The notes under the pieces are model-generated. The model was given only the letters and a program-made list of their open reading frames with translations, did not search any database and was not told the origin of the DNA. A program made the position numbers and the translations under genes. From CACKLF01 sp002725175 (GTDB lineage Bacteria; Pseudomonadota; Alphaproteobacteria; Rhodobacterales; Rhodobacteraceae), in the NCBI GenBank assembly GCA_002725175.2, contig PBQX02000014.1:1-42397 (forward strand): a stretch of 42,397 bases of DNA. Reading direction: 5' to 3'. Positions 8,378 to 16,227 of this stretch are shown here, one piece after another; the stretch's first letter is position 1; the number at the start of each line of letters is the position of its first letter.

Positions 8378-8860
8378 GTGAAGTTTTTACATTATTTATT
8401 ATTATTTACTTTCTTAAGTGCTTCTCAACTGCCTTCTAGTGAAATCAATTACTTAAAGGTAGTATTAGATGATATAGAAATCACTGAAGGTTGGGTAAGG
8501 GAGGTTCCCCAAGGAAATCCTAATACAGCAGGATATCTTAAGATCAAAAATTCTGGAAAAGAAGAAATAAAGTTAATTAATATAAAAGCTGAATTTGCAG
8601 AAATGAGTGAATTCCATCTCATGAAGGAGGAATATGGGATAATGAAAATGACGCCCCTAAAGGATGGGGTTTTGATTCCGGCCAGTTCTACAGTTTCTTT
8701 AGAACCTGGCGGAATGCACATTATGTTTATGAAACTAAATACTTCATTAAAGCTTTCAGAAAAACATATAATACATTTAACTTTTGAAAATATAGGTGAT
8801 ATTTCTATATCTATGATTGTCAAAAAAATATCCTCAACCAATTTCCACACTAAGGATTAA
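8378..8860 (+). CDS. PCu(A)C-type periplasmic copper chaperone
   Basis: Small exported copper-binding protein of the DUF461/PCuAC family, which delivers Cu(I) to the CuA site of cytochrome oxidase or buffers periplasmic copper. The start chosen is GTG at 8378, because AGGAG (8365-8369) lies eight bases before it; a longer reading from TTG at 8315 lacks such a site. From GTG the product is 160 residues with a hydrophobic signal segment at about 3-16. Copper ligands fit the family pattern: His80, Met91 (ten residues between), His114 and Met116, with the last pair in the conserved LEPGGMHIMFM. No SCO1 or oxidase gene is nearby; the next gene, 47 bp on, is a ferredoxin-type reductase. Confidence 0.88.
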   Translation: MKFLHYLLLFTFLSASQLPSSEINYLKVVLDDIEITEGWVREVPQGNPNTAGYLKIKNSGKEEIKLINIKAEFAEMSEFHLMKEEYGIMKMTPLKDGVLIPASSTVSLEPGGMHIMFMKLNTSLKLSEKHIIHLTFENIGDISISMIVKKISSTNFHTKD

Positions 8861-8907
8861 TTGCACGTTTCTTTAATTTTAATTAGGTTTTTCTAGAAAG
8901 AGTTAAA

Positions 8908-10116
8908 TTGAAAAAAAATGTAGTAATAGTTGGAGGCGGTCAAGCAACTGTCTCCCTTTTATCTAAACTCAGAACTATAGATTTCGAGTATTCTATTACT
9001 GTAATATGTGAGGAAGACTTTCTACCTTATCAAAGACCTCCACTTTCAAAAGCTTACCTTCTAGATAAAATCAATCTTGAAAGACTGTTTCTCAAGCAAG
9101 AAAATTATTATAGGGGAAAAAATATTGATCTTAGGCTAGGAACCAAAGTTACCTCTATTGATCGCAACAAAAAATCTGTACTTTTAGGATCTGAGAAAAT
9201 TTCATACGACATACTCATTCTCGCCACTGGCGCAAAACCAAATGAATTGCCAAAAAGAATAACCAGTGGCGTTGAGAATATTTTTTCGATCAGAAACATT
9301 CATGATGTAAACCAGCTTAAAAAGAAGTTCTCTGAAGCAGGAGTAGTTCTAATTATTGGAGGAGGTTATATAGGCCTCGAAGCAGCTGCAGTATGCGCAG
9401 AAAAAGGATTGAAAGTTAGATTAGTCGAGTCAGCAGAAAGAATACTCCAAAGGGTAGCGTGTAAAGAAACCTCAAATTATTTGAAAGACGTTCATATTTC
9501 CAAAGGGGTAGAGATTTGCGAAAAAATATCTGTTGCAACCATTAGAAACCAAGGTGAAAAAATTCTTGCCATTTTTTCAGATGGCTCCTCATTTGATTGC
9601 GATTTCGTAATTACTGGCATTGGAGCGAGCCCAGAAATCTTTCTGGCTGAAGAAAGTGGTCTCAAAATAGAAAATGGAATTTGGACGAACTCTAAAGGCC
9701 TAACGTCAGATGAAAATATATGGGCAGTTGGGGATTGCGCGTCTTTCCCTTTAAATGGTGAAAATATTCGACTTGAAAGTGTAGGTCATGCCATTGACCA
9801 TGCTGAAACAATTGCTCAGAACTTAACTGGGGCAAATATTTCCTACCATCCAAAACCATGGTTCTGGTCTGACCAGTACAATATCAAACTTCAAATAGCA
9901 GGTTTAAATTCAGGATTCACAGAGATTATTGAACGAAAAAATGATGCAAATAGTGTTTCCTTTTGGTACTATGAAGAAAATAACCTTTTGGCAGTGGATG
10001 CAATTAATGCTCCGAGGGATTATATGATAGGAAAAAGATTAATAGAGACCAAGATTTCTCCAAAAAAAGAAATAGTAAAAGACCCAACTAATAATTTAAA
10101 AGATTTAATTTCCTAA
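8908..10116 (+). CDS. FAD/NAD(P)-dependent ferredoxin reductase
   Basis: Flavoprotein of 402 residues resembling rhodocoxin or putidaredoxin reductases, which pass electrons from NAD(P)H to a ferredoxin. It has an N-terminal FAD-binding VVIVGGGQAT, PYQRPPLSKAYL contacting FAD, ATGAKPNELP, a second dinucleotide fold IIGGGYIGLEAAAVCAEKG, the late FAD motif IWAVGDCASF, and a C-terminal reductase domain with PWFWSDQYNIKLQIAG. The start is TTG after AGAAAGAG; no in-frame ATG lies near the dinucleotide motif. The gene is free of ambiguous bases. The partner is unknown: it follows the copper chaperone by 47 bp, and fdxA lies 10 kb away. Substrate and physiological role cannot be fixed from sequence. 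Confidence 0.87.
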   Translation: MKKNVVIVGGGQATVSLLSKLRTIDFEYSITVICEEDFLPYQRPPLSKAYLLDKINLERLFLKQENYYRGKNIDLRLGTKVTSIDRNKKSVLLGSEKISYDILILATGAKPNELPKRITSGVENIFSIRNIHDVNQLKKKFSEAGVVLIIGGGYIGLEAAAVCAEKGLKVRLVESAERILQRVACKETSNYLKDVHISKGVEICEKISVATIRNQGEKILAIFSDGSSFDCDFVITGIGASPEIFLAEESGLKIENGIWTNSKGLTSDENIWAVGDCASFPLNGENIRLESVGHAIDHAETIAQNLTGANISYHPKPWFWSDQYNIKLQIAGLNSGFTEIIERKNDANSVSFWYYEENNLLAVDAINAPRDYMIGKRLIETKISPKKEIVKDPTNNLKDLIS

Positions 10117-10126
10117 GTTATATTGT

Positions 10127-10906
10127 TTACCAGATAACTTTGGATTTATCCAAAAATCCTTTTATTCCTTTTTGTGCATCATTAGACTCCCATGTGTCCG
10201 CCAACCTTCTTGCTGTTTCATCTATTAATTTATCTGAAACCTTAGGCCGCAAAGTTTGAATAAGTGCCTTGGAAGAGGATACTGCCTGTCTGGATGTTTT
10301 CTTAAAAAAAGAAATGTATGAGTCTACTGACTTTTCAAGATCAGAAGGTTTTACAACTTCATTTACCAAACCAATTTTATTAGCTTTTTCCGCATTAAAT
10401 ATTTCTCCTGACANAAAAATATCCCGACAATTACTTTCACCAATTCTTGAAATTACATAGGGNCTTATTGTAGCCGGGATTAATCCCAAACGAGACTCAG
10501 TCAAACCAAATTTAGCTGCTGAACTAGAAATGGAATAGTCGCATATTGAGATTAAGCCTATCCCGCCTCCATAGGCATCACCTCTTATCACACCCAATAT
10601 TGGCTTAAATACAGAATTCAAAATTCTAAACATCTTTGCCAATTTTCTTGCTTCATTTATTCTTTNTTCCCGGGTCGAGTTAGCCTGCTCCNTCATCCAT
10701 TCAAGGTCTCCTCCAGCACAAAATACCTCTCCCTCGCCTTCCAGTTTAATTAGCCTACACTCTTTGTCTTTATCAATGATATTAATGGCCGTTACTAGCT
10801 CTTTAATCATGTTTTCAGAAAGCGCGTTTCTCTTTNCTGGNCTATTAAGAGCTAAACTCACGACCCCATCTGAGAGCTTTAGGAGTTTGATATCTTCAAA
10901 ATTCAA
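10127..10906 (-). CDS. Enoyl-CoA hydratase/isomerase family, probably methylglutaconyl-CoA hydratase
   Basis: Crotonase-fold enzyme of 259 residues. The oxyanion-hole segments are visible as FCAGGDLEWM and GDAYGGGIGLISICD, and the catalytic region reads LTESRLGLIPATI. The GGDLEWM and RLGLIPATI.PYV patterns resemble LiuC/AtuC methylglutaconyl-CoA hydratases of leucine breakdown more than generic FadB types, so that is the preferred narrower call. The start is TTG preceded by GGTGA. It lies 28 bp downstream of the formaldehyde dehydrogenase gene on the same strand and is probably cotranscribed. It ends 10 bp from the convergent ferredoxin reductase. No other leucine-pathway gene is in the window, so the specific substrate remains inferred. 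Confidence 0.85.
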   Translation of the reverse strand: MNFEDIKLLKLSDGVVSLALNXPXKRNALSENMIKELVTAINIIDKDKECRLIKLEGEGEVFCAGGDLEWMXEQANSTREXRINEARKLAKMFRILNSVFKPILGVIRGDAYGGGIGLISICDYSISSSAAKFGLTESRLGLIPATIXPYVISRIGESNCRDIFXSGEIFNAEKANKIGLVNEVVKPSDLEKSVDSYISFFKKTSRQAVSSSKALIQTLRPKVSDKLIDETARRLADTWESNDAQKGIKGFLDKSKVIW

Positions 10907-10934
10907 ATTTTCACCGATACTTACTATNAGATCA

Positions 10935-12047
10935 CTAATATAATACTACTGACCGGATACTTTTTCCTTCATGCATCATATGAAACCCATCATTTATTTT
11001 TTCTAANGGAAGGGTGTGTGTGATCATCGAATCAATATCTATTTTTCCATCCATATACCAATCGACAATTTTTGGTACATCTGTACGGCCTCTGGCTCCT
11101 CCAAATGCGGTACCACGCCACTGCCTTCCGGTAACAAGCTGAAAGGGTCTAGTTGAAATTTCTTGGCCTGCCCCAGCTACCCCAATTATTATACTTTCTC
11201 CCCAGCCTTTGTGAGCAGATTCTAAAGCTGTACGCATGACTCCGACATTGCCTGTCGCATCAAAAGTATAGTCAGCTCCGCCGTTGGTTAAGGAAACAAG
11301 GTAGGCCACCATATCATCCTTAACTTCTGAAGGATTAACAAAGTGTGTCATTCCATATTTTTTTGCCAATTNAACTTTACTTGGATTTAGATCGACACCG
11401 ACGATTTGATCAGCTCCAGCTAATCTCAATCCTTGAATAACATTTAGTCCTATTCCTCCTAATCCAAATACTATGGCCTTGCTTCCTTCTTCTACCTTGG
11501 CGGTATTCAGAACTGCCCCAATTCCCGTAGTAACGCCACAACCTATATAGCATACTTTATCGAACGGGGCATCCTCACGAATTTTGGCTACAGCAATTTC
11601 AGGCATTACAGAAAAGTTAGAGAATGTAGATGTGCCCATATAATGGTGCAGCGGTTTCCCGTCCAAAGTAGAAAACCGACTAGTTCCATCTGGCATAAGT
11701 CCTTTGCCTTGTGTTTCTCGAATAGCCTGACACAAATTAGTTTTAGGGTGAAGACAATACTCACACTCTCTGCACTCTGGAGTATAAAGAGGAATAACAT
11801 GATCTCCAGGTTTAACTGATGAGACAGAAGGACCTACTTCTCGTACAATTCCCGCGCCCTCATGTCCCAAAATNGAAGGNAAAATTCCTTCGGGATCAGC
11901 ACCGGACAATGTAAAACCATCAGTATGGCAAATACCAGTGGCCATAATCTCCACCAAAACTTCCCCTTCCTGCGGCCCTTCTAAATTGATCTCAGTTATC
12001 TCCAATGGTTTCCCAGCTTCCACAGCCACTGCAGCTCTTGTTTTCAT
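10935..12047 (-). CDS. frmA: S-(hydroxymethyl)glutathione dehydrogenase / class III alcohol dehydrogenase
   Basis: Zinc- and NAD-dependent enzyme that oxidises the glutathione adduct of formaldehyde, and can reduce S-nitrosoglutathione. The length of 370 is typical. Catalytic zinc ligands Cys40 and His62 and the structural-zinc cysteines 92, 95, 98 and 106 are present, as are GCGVTTGIGAVLNTAKVE and the nucleotide-binding FGLGGIGLNV, all class III hallmarks. An ATG start sits seven bases after a GGAA ribosome site. It is first in a two-gene minus-strand unit with the crotonase-family enzyme and is divergent from the MFS exporter. Formaldehyde could come from methylated-amine metabolism, such as the MttB-family gene at 32.8 kb, but that link is only inferred. 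Confidence 0.94.
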   Translation of the reverse strand: MKTRAAVAVEAGKPLEITEINLEGPQEGEVLVEIMATGICHTDGFTLSGADPEGIXPXILGHEGAGIVREVGPSVSSVKPGDHVIPLYTPECRECEYCLHPKTNLCQAIRETQGKGLMPDGTSRFSTLDGKPLHHYMGTSTFSNFSVMPEIAVAKIREDAPFDKVCYIGCGVTTGIGAVLNTAKVEEGSKAIVFGLGGIGLNVIQGLRLAGADQIVGVDLNPSKVXLAKKYGMTHFVNPSEVKDDMVAYLVSLTNGGADYTFDATGNVGVMRTALESAHKGWGESIIIGVAGAGQEISTRPFQLVTGRQWRGTAFGGARGRTDVPKIVDWYMDGKIDIDSMITHTLXLEKINDGFHMMHEGKSIRSVVLY

Positions 12048-12206
12048 TTTGATTTCCNTTTTTTCCTAGCAGTATTATCTAAAGTTTTATTTATGTCAAA
12101 AGTAACATAAAAATTTTCTATACCAATTNATGGCAGTCTAGACAAAGTCTTCACTCGCATATAGAGATTTCGAAAGCAATAAATCATATTAGAACCAAAC
12201 TATCTT

Positions 12207-13703
12207 GTGAAAGATCGAACAATGGAAGCGTCTGCTAAAATACCAAAAGTTTTATTAGCTGCTATTGGCTCTTTATTAATGCTTGCAGCTCTTGACCAAA
12301 CCATAGTTTCAACCGCTTTNCCTGCCATTATGAATGACCTCGGTGGTTTGGATAAAATGAGTTGGGTNGTAACAGCTTATCTTCTAACTTCAATCGTCGT
12401 AGCNCCAATATATGGAAAGTTAGGGGATATTTTTGGACGGAAAATAGTCATGCAGTTTGCTGTAATAATTTTTCTCTTTGGCTCTCTATTTTCTGGTTTA
12501 GCTAACAATCTTTTAACCTTAATTGTCGCCAGAGCAGTTCAAGGAGTAGGAGGAGGGGGTCTTTTCGTTCTAGCCCTCACACTAGCTGCAGACCTNGTCT
12601 CTCCAAGAGAAAGAGGTAAGATCCAAGGTTTATTTGCCGCAGTGTTTGGAACTTCATCTATTATTGGACCACTTTTGGGAGGTTTTTTTGTAGATAACTT
12701 TAGCTGGCATTGGATATTTCTAATTAATATNCCCATATGCATTTTCGCCCAAATAATATTTCAGTTTGGCTTCAAANTCCCCCATAAAAGAAAGCCTNCA
12801 AATATAGATTATAAGGGTGCTTTTTTCTTAAGCATAGCTCTTACAACTTTTGTCCTAATTGCAAGCTTTTCAGGAAAAGAAATTAAAATTGGATCTAGTT
12901 TCTTCTACTTTCTATTACTTATATGTTTTATATCTACTTGGGTATTTGTTCGAATAGAGTTTTNGGCAGATGACCCTTTATTACCAATGGACCTCTTTAA
13001 ATTAAATAATTTTTCGGCCTATGTTTTTATCGGATTTCTTTCAGGAGTTNTCTTGCTTTCCACGTTGACCTTCACACCAGTTTTCCTCCAGATGGCAAAA
13101 GGATATTCACCAACATCTTCAGGAATGCAAATACTACCATTAACAATAGGGATAATTGCCTCAACTTCAACTTGCGGAATTGTTATGAGTAAAACTGGAA
13201 AATACAAATTATTGCCCACTTTCGGNAGTATCTTTTTGATAGCAGGACTTTTTTGGATGAGTAGAATGAACGCTGAAACTAATGGGGTAACGATAGGATT
13301 TATTTTGTTATTAATTGGGATAGGTTTAGGCCCACAACTTAGTGTTGTAACCACTGCAGTTCAAAATACTGTAAACATTAATCAAATAGGAACAGCCACT
13401 GCAGCANTAACCATGTTTCGTCAAATTGGAAGTACGTTCGGGGTAGCTTTTTTTTCAGCAATCTTTGTTTTAACCATCAAACGTTCGATGAATTTTTTGC
13501 CAACTGAAAAAATATTTACATCACCTGATGACATATTTTCTATAGAACCTGGAAGTTTAGTGAATCTGAATGCCTCNCAAATTGTCGCTGTTGAAAAATC
13601 ATTTTCGGCAGGTATTGAAACAGTATTTTTTAGTTTNGTTTTTGTAGCAATGCTTAACTTGATANCAAGTTTATTCGCTAAAGAAATAACTTTGAGATCC
13701 TAA
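12207..13703 (+). CDS. MFS multidrug-type exporter, DHA2 family (14 TM)
   Basis: Inner-membrane proton-driven exporter of 498 residues, the length expected for the 14-helix EmrB/QacA group. Diagnostic features are the first helix ending LAALDQTIVSTA, the loop motif GKLGDIFGRK after helix 2, ARAVQGVGGGGLF, and GTSSIIGPLLGGFFVDNFSW with the antiporter motif C. The start is given as GTG; an in-frame ATG five codons later (12222) is equally possible. No EmrA-like periplasmic adaptor lies next to it, so it probably acts alone in the inner membrane. It is divergent from the formaldehyde dehydrogenase gene and convergent with the FAD oxidoreductase, 8 bp apart. The substrate cannot be read from sequence. 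Confidence 0.9.
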   Translation: MKDRTMEASAKIPKVLLAAIGSLLMLAALDQTIVSTAXPAIMNDLGGLDKMSWXVTAYLLTSIVVXPIYGKLGDIFGRKIVMQFAVIIFLFGSLFSGLANNLLTLIVARAVQGVGGGGLFVLALTLAADXVSPRERGKIQGLFAAVFGTSSIIGPLLGGFFVDNFSWHWIFLINXPICIFAQIIFQFGFKXPHKRKPXNIDYKGAFFLSIALTTFVLIASFSGKEIKIGSSFFYFLLLICFISTWVFVRIEFXADDPLLPMDLFKLNNFSAYVFIGFLSGVXLLSTLTFTPVFLQMAKGYSPTSSGMQILPLTIGIIASTSTCGIVMSKTGKYKLLPTFXSIFLIAGLFWMSRMNAETNGVTIGFILLLIGIGLGPQLSVVTTAVQNTVNINQIGTATAAXTMFRQIGSTFGVAFFSAIFVLTIKRSMNFLPTEKIFTSPDDIFSIEPGSLVNLNAXQIVAVEKSFSAGIETVFFSXVFVAMLNLIXSLFAKEITLRS

Positions 13704-13711
13704 CATNGTCT

Positions 13712-15019
13712 CTAATGCCTCTGATAGACTTGTTCTAAATAATCTCGCAATCTTAGATAAGTATACTTGATTTCTGCAGCATAAGGCCCCAAGAATCCCC
13801 CATTCCATGTTCTTTTAAAAGCATTGAATACATCACAACTATTCCCACCGCTAATCAAGTGATCAGCCAAAATAATTGCCGCACCGGGAGCAGTATTCAT
13901 CCCATGCCCCCCAAAACCTGTAAGTGCAAATAAGCCTTCTTCTTTTCCTGCCTGTATAGGGCCTACATAAGGCATCATGTGGCTAGCATAGGCCATTTTC
14001 CCAGACCACGCATAATCTATATTAATTCCTCCAAGCTGAGGAAAAAAGAAGTTAATATCGTCAGAAACTTGTTTTTTTATTAGACTTTCGGAAATATCTC
14101 CAAAAGCTGAAATTCCTCTTCCCCAAGAAATTCTATCACCTCCAACGATCCGAAAATAGTTTCCTGCCCGCCTATTGTCACTAAACCCAAAATTCCTTTT
14201 AAATAGATCCTGAATTCTTTTTCCTAGAGGTTCAGTAACACCTATAAAAGTTTTTATAGGTATCCAGTATTTCCGTAACGCCTTTATTTCTGAGCCTGCA
14301 TAGCCGCCGGTAGCAAAAACGACTTTATTTGATCTAATTGTTTTAATTTCTTTCCCTATAGAGATCTTTAAATTGAAATGATTAGAGTTTTTATCAAAAC
14401 TAATTAATCGCGATTTTTCAGAAATTTTTGCTCCCTTAGCAGTGCACTCACTGGCCAATGATTTCATAAAATTTAATGGATGGAAGTGAAAAGCGTTATC
14501 TTTTNTNATTCCGAAAAGATAACGGTCTGAANTTANAATNTCTCGCAAATCATTTTTGGTTAAGAATNCATTGTTAGATCCAAANATTTTGTTACTATTT
14601 TTTANCTTCTGTTCAACTTCCCTTTCCTTCCCANTCAAAAAGCATGTTATGATTCCTTCCGTCAAGTATGTATTTTCATAACCTTTTTCATGACATTTTT
14701 TCCTCATCCACATAACTCCTAATGATGCAATCCTATCCAATTCTTTAACAGTTTCTAGGTCCAAATAGTTTGATAGAGCNTCATAATCTTGGGACCAGCC
14801 TGGTGAACAGAAACCACCATTTCTTCCTGAAGCTCCCGCCCCTATAACTTCAGATTCAATAAGGAGTGCGTCTAAACCAGATTCCACCAGCTGTAGTAGC
14901 AAACTTAAGCCAGCTAGCCCACCTCCTACTATAACAACATCATAATTTGAATTGCTTTTGAGTTGAAAATTGCTTTTAAAACTATTTTCTAAGGTATGCT
15001 CATACCATGTTTTATCCAA
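13712..15019 (-). CDS. FAD-dependent amine/amino-acid oxidoreductase (DadA/PuuB-like)
   Basis: Flavoenzyme of 435 residues in the DAO superfamily. The FAD-binding VVIVGGGLAGLSLLLQL begins near residue 28, followed by the acidic end of the second strand and GASGRNGGFCSPG. The C-terminal FAD contacts ALTGFGGHGMNTAPGAA are also present. The N-terminal WYEHTL segment before the dinucleotide fold recalls gamma-glutamylputrescine oxidase-type proteins. The start is TTG five bases after AGGA. It stands alone on the minus strand, convergent with the MFS exporter and divergent from the DUF2237 operon. The substrate could be a polyamine derivative, a D- or N-methyl amino acid, or, less likely, taurine as in TauY-type dehydrogenases; no TauX-like partner is visible. 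Several ambiguous bases lie between 14500 and 14640. Confidence 0.82.
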   Translation of the reverse strand: MDKTWYEHTLENSFKSNFQLKSNSNYDVVIVGGGLAGLSLLLQLVESGLDALLIESEVIGAGASGRNGGFCSPGWSQDYXALSNYLDLETVKELDRIASLGVMWMRKKCHEKGYENTYLTEGIITCFLXGKEREVEQKXKNSNKXFGSNNXFLTKNDLRXIXXSDRYLFGXXKDNAFHFHPLNFMKSLASECTAKGAKISEKSRLISFDKNSNHFNLKISIGKEIKTIRSNKVVFATGGYAGSEIKALRKYWIPIKTFIGVTEPLGKRIQDLFKRNFGFSDNRRAGNYFRIVGGDRISWGRGISAFGDISESLIKKQVSDDINFFFPQLGGINIDYAWSGKMAYASHMMPYVGPIQAGKEEGLFALTGFGGHGMNTAPGAAIILADHLISGGNSCDVFNAFKRTWNGGFLGPYAAEIKYTYLRLRDYLEQVYQRH

Positions 15020-15147
15020 ATTTATTCCTTCATATTAATTAATNTGGTATTCAAAAAAATTTATAATATTGAACTTTCTGTGTTAAATACTAGTTATTCC
15101 CATANTAAGACATAATTCGTGAATTAAAAATACGGGAGCAAAATTTC

Positions 15148-15540
15148 ATGAAAAACCCTCTTTTAGGTAAATATGATAGTGTAAACGTTTTAGATGGAGA
15201 ACTACAGCCTTGTTCTTTTGATCCTATGACTGGATTTTTCCGGGATGGATGTTGCAACACAAATGCTCTAGATGTGGGNAGCCACACTGTTTGCACTTAT
15301 ATGACCGAGGAATTTCTAGCTTTTTCCAAAAAGCAAGGTAATGACCTGACTACGCCGAAACCAGAGTTTGGCTTTGAAGGTTTGAACCCTGGAGATAAGT
15401 GGTGTCTATGCGCTACCCGCTGGCTTGAAGCTGAGAATGAAGGCTGTGCTCCTAAGGTCTCACTCGCCTCCACACATAAATCAGCACTAGACATCATTCC
15501 AATCGAGCTGCTCAAAAAAAATGCCCTTGATATGAACTAA
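15148..15540 (+). CDS. DUF2237 family cysteine-rich protein
   Basis: Small cytoplasmic protein of 130 residues in the DUF2237 family, whose function I do not know. Seven cysteines are visible: 22, 35, 36, 49, 86, 88 and 100. They lie in conserved settings: FDPMTGFFRDGCCN, HTVCTYMTEEFLAFSKKQGNDL and GDKWCLCATRW. The Cys pairs could bind metal or do redox chemistry, but that is inference. An ATG start follows CGGGAG nine bases upstream. It is the first gene of a tight plus-strand cluster with an ABC ATPase, an FtsX-type permease and a secreted lipocalin. The ATPase frame is open right after this gene's stop, so cotranscription is likely; a functional link is not established. Confidence 0.88.
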   Translation: MKNPLLGKYDSVNVLDGELQPCSFDPMTGFFRDGCCNTNALDVXSHTVCTYMTEEFLAFSKKQGNDLTTPKPEFGFEGLNPGDKWCLCATRWLEAENEGCAPKVSLASTHKSALDIIPIELLKKNALDMN

Positions 15541-15555
15541 TTGCAGCCTGATTAC

Positions 15556-16227
15556 ATGAAACCCACCAAAGTTATTTTTAAGGTTAAAAACCTATCCAAA
15601 AGTTATCCAGGAAATGAAAATCACTACACCCTCAAGGATATTAACCTTGATATAACTCAAGGATCAACAATTGCTCTGATTGGAGAGAGTGGCTCAGGAA
15701 AGAGTACTTTTCTTAATATTCTTTCTGGACTTGAACCTCCAACCAGCGGTGAAGTACAATTCAATAATGTTTCTATATGGAACTCAACTGAAAAAGAAAG
15801 AGCCCTAATACGAAGGAATGAATTAGCTATAATTTTTCAGAGTTTCAATTTGATAAATAGTTTAACAGTTTGGCAAAATATTGGATTTCATGCCCGTCTA
15901 TCTGGGAAATGGGACAGCGATTTAGCAGAGCAACTTATTGAAACAGCAGGTTTAAAAAATTTGCTAAATAGATATCCTGATCAAATTTCTGGAGGAGAAC
16001 AACAAAGGGTNGCAATCCTCAGGGCGATAATAGCAAAGCCAAAAGTATTGTTTGCTGACGAGCCTACTGGAAATTTAGATGATCAAAATTCGAAAGTCAT
16101 AATTAAAATGCTGTTGGATATGATAAATTCAATTGGTGCGACATTGTTAGTAGCGACACACAGTAAAGCTTTCGCTTCCAAGCTAGACATTAAGCTGAAA
16201 CTTAAGGATGGAAAGTTAANATCTTGA
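15556..16227 (+). CDS. ABC transporter ATPase, YbbA/LolD-like
   Basis: ATP-binding subunit of a type VII (MacB/Lol/FtsX-type) ABC system. Motifs are Walker A GESGSGKST, the Q-loop in IIFQSFNLINSLTVWQNI, the signature ISGGEQQR, Walker B VLFADEPTGNLD (typical of this family) and the switch His in VATHS. The start chosen is ATG at 15556, giving MKPTKVIFKV; an in-frame TTG at 15541, directly after the preceding stop, is the longer alternative (228 residues, the length I recall for E. coli YbbA). Its stop overlaps the permease start as TTGA. Such ATPases drive periplasmic movements or pull lipids or proteins from the inner membrane rather than pump a solute through it. Confidence 0.9.
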   Translation: MKPTKVIFKVKNLSKSYPGNENHYTLKDINLDITQGSTIALIGESGSGKSTFLNILSGLEPPTSGEVQFNNVSIWNSTEKERALIRRNELAIIFQSFNLINSLTVWQNIGFHARLSGKWDSDLAEQLIETAGLKNLLNRYPDQISGGEQQRXAILRAIIAKPKVLFADEPTGNLDDQNSKVIIKMLLDMINSIGATLLVATHSKAFASKLDIKLKLKDGKLXS

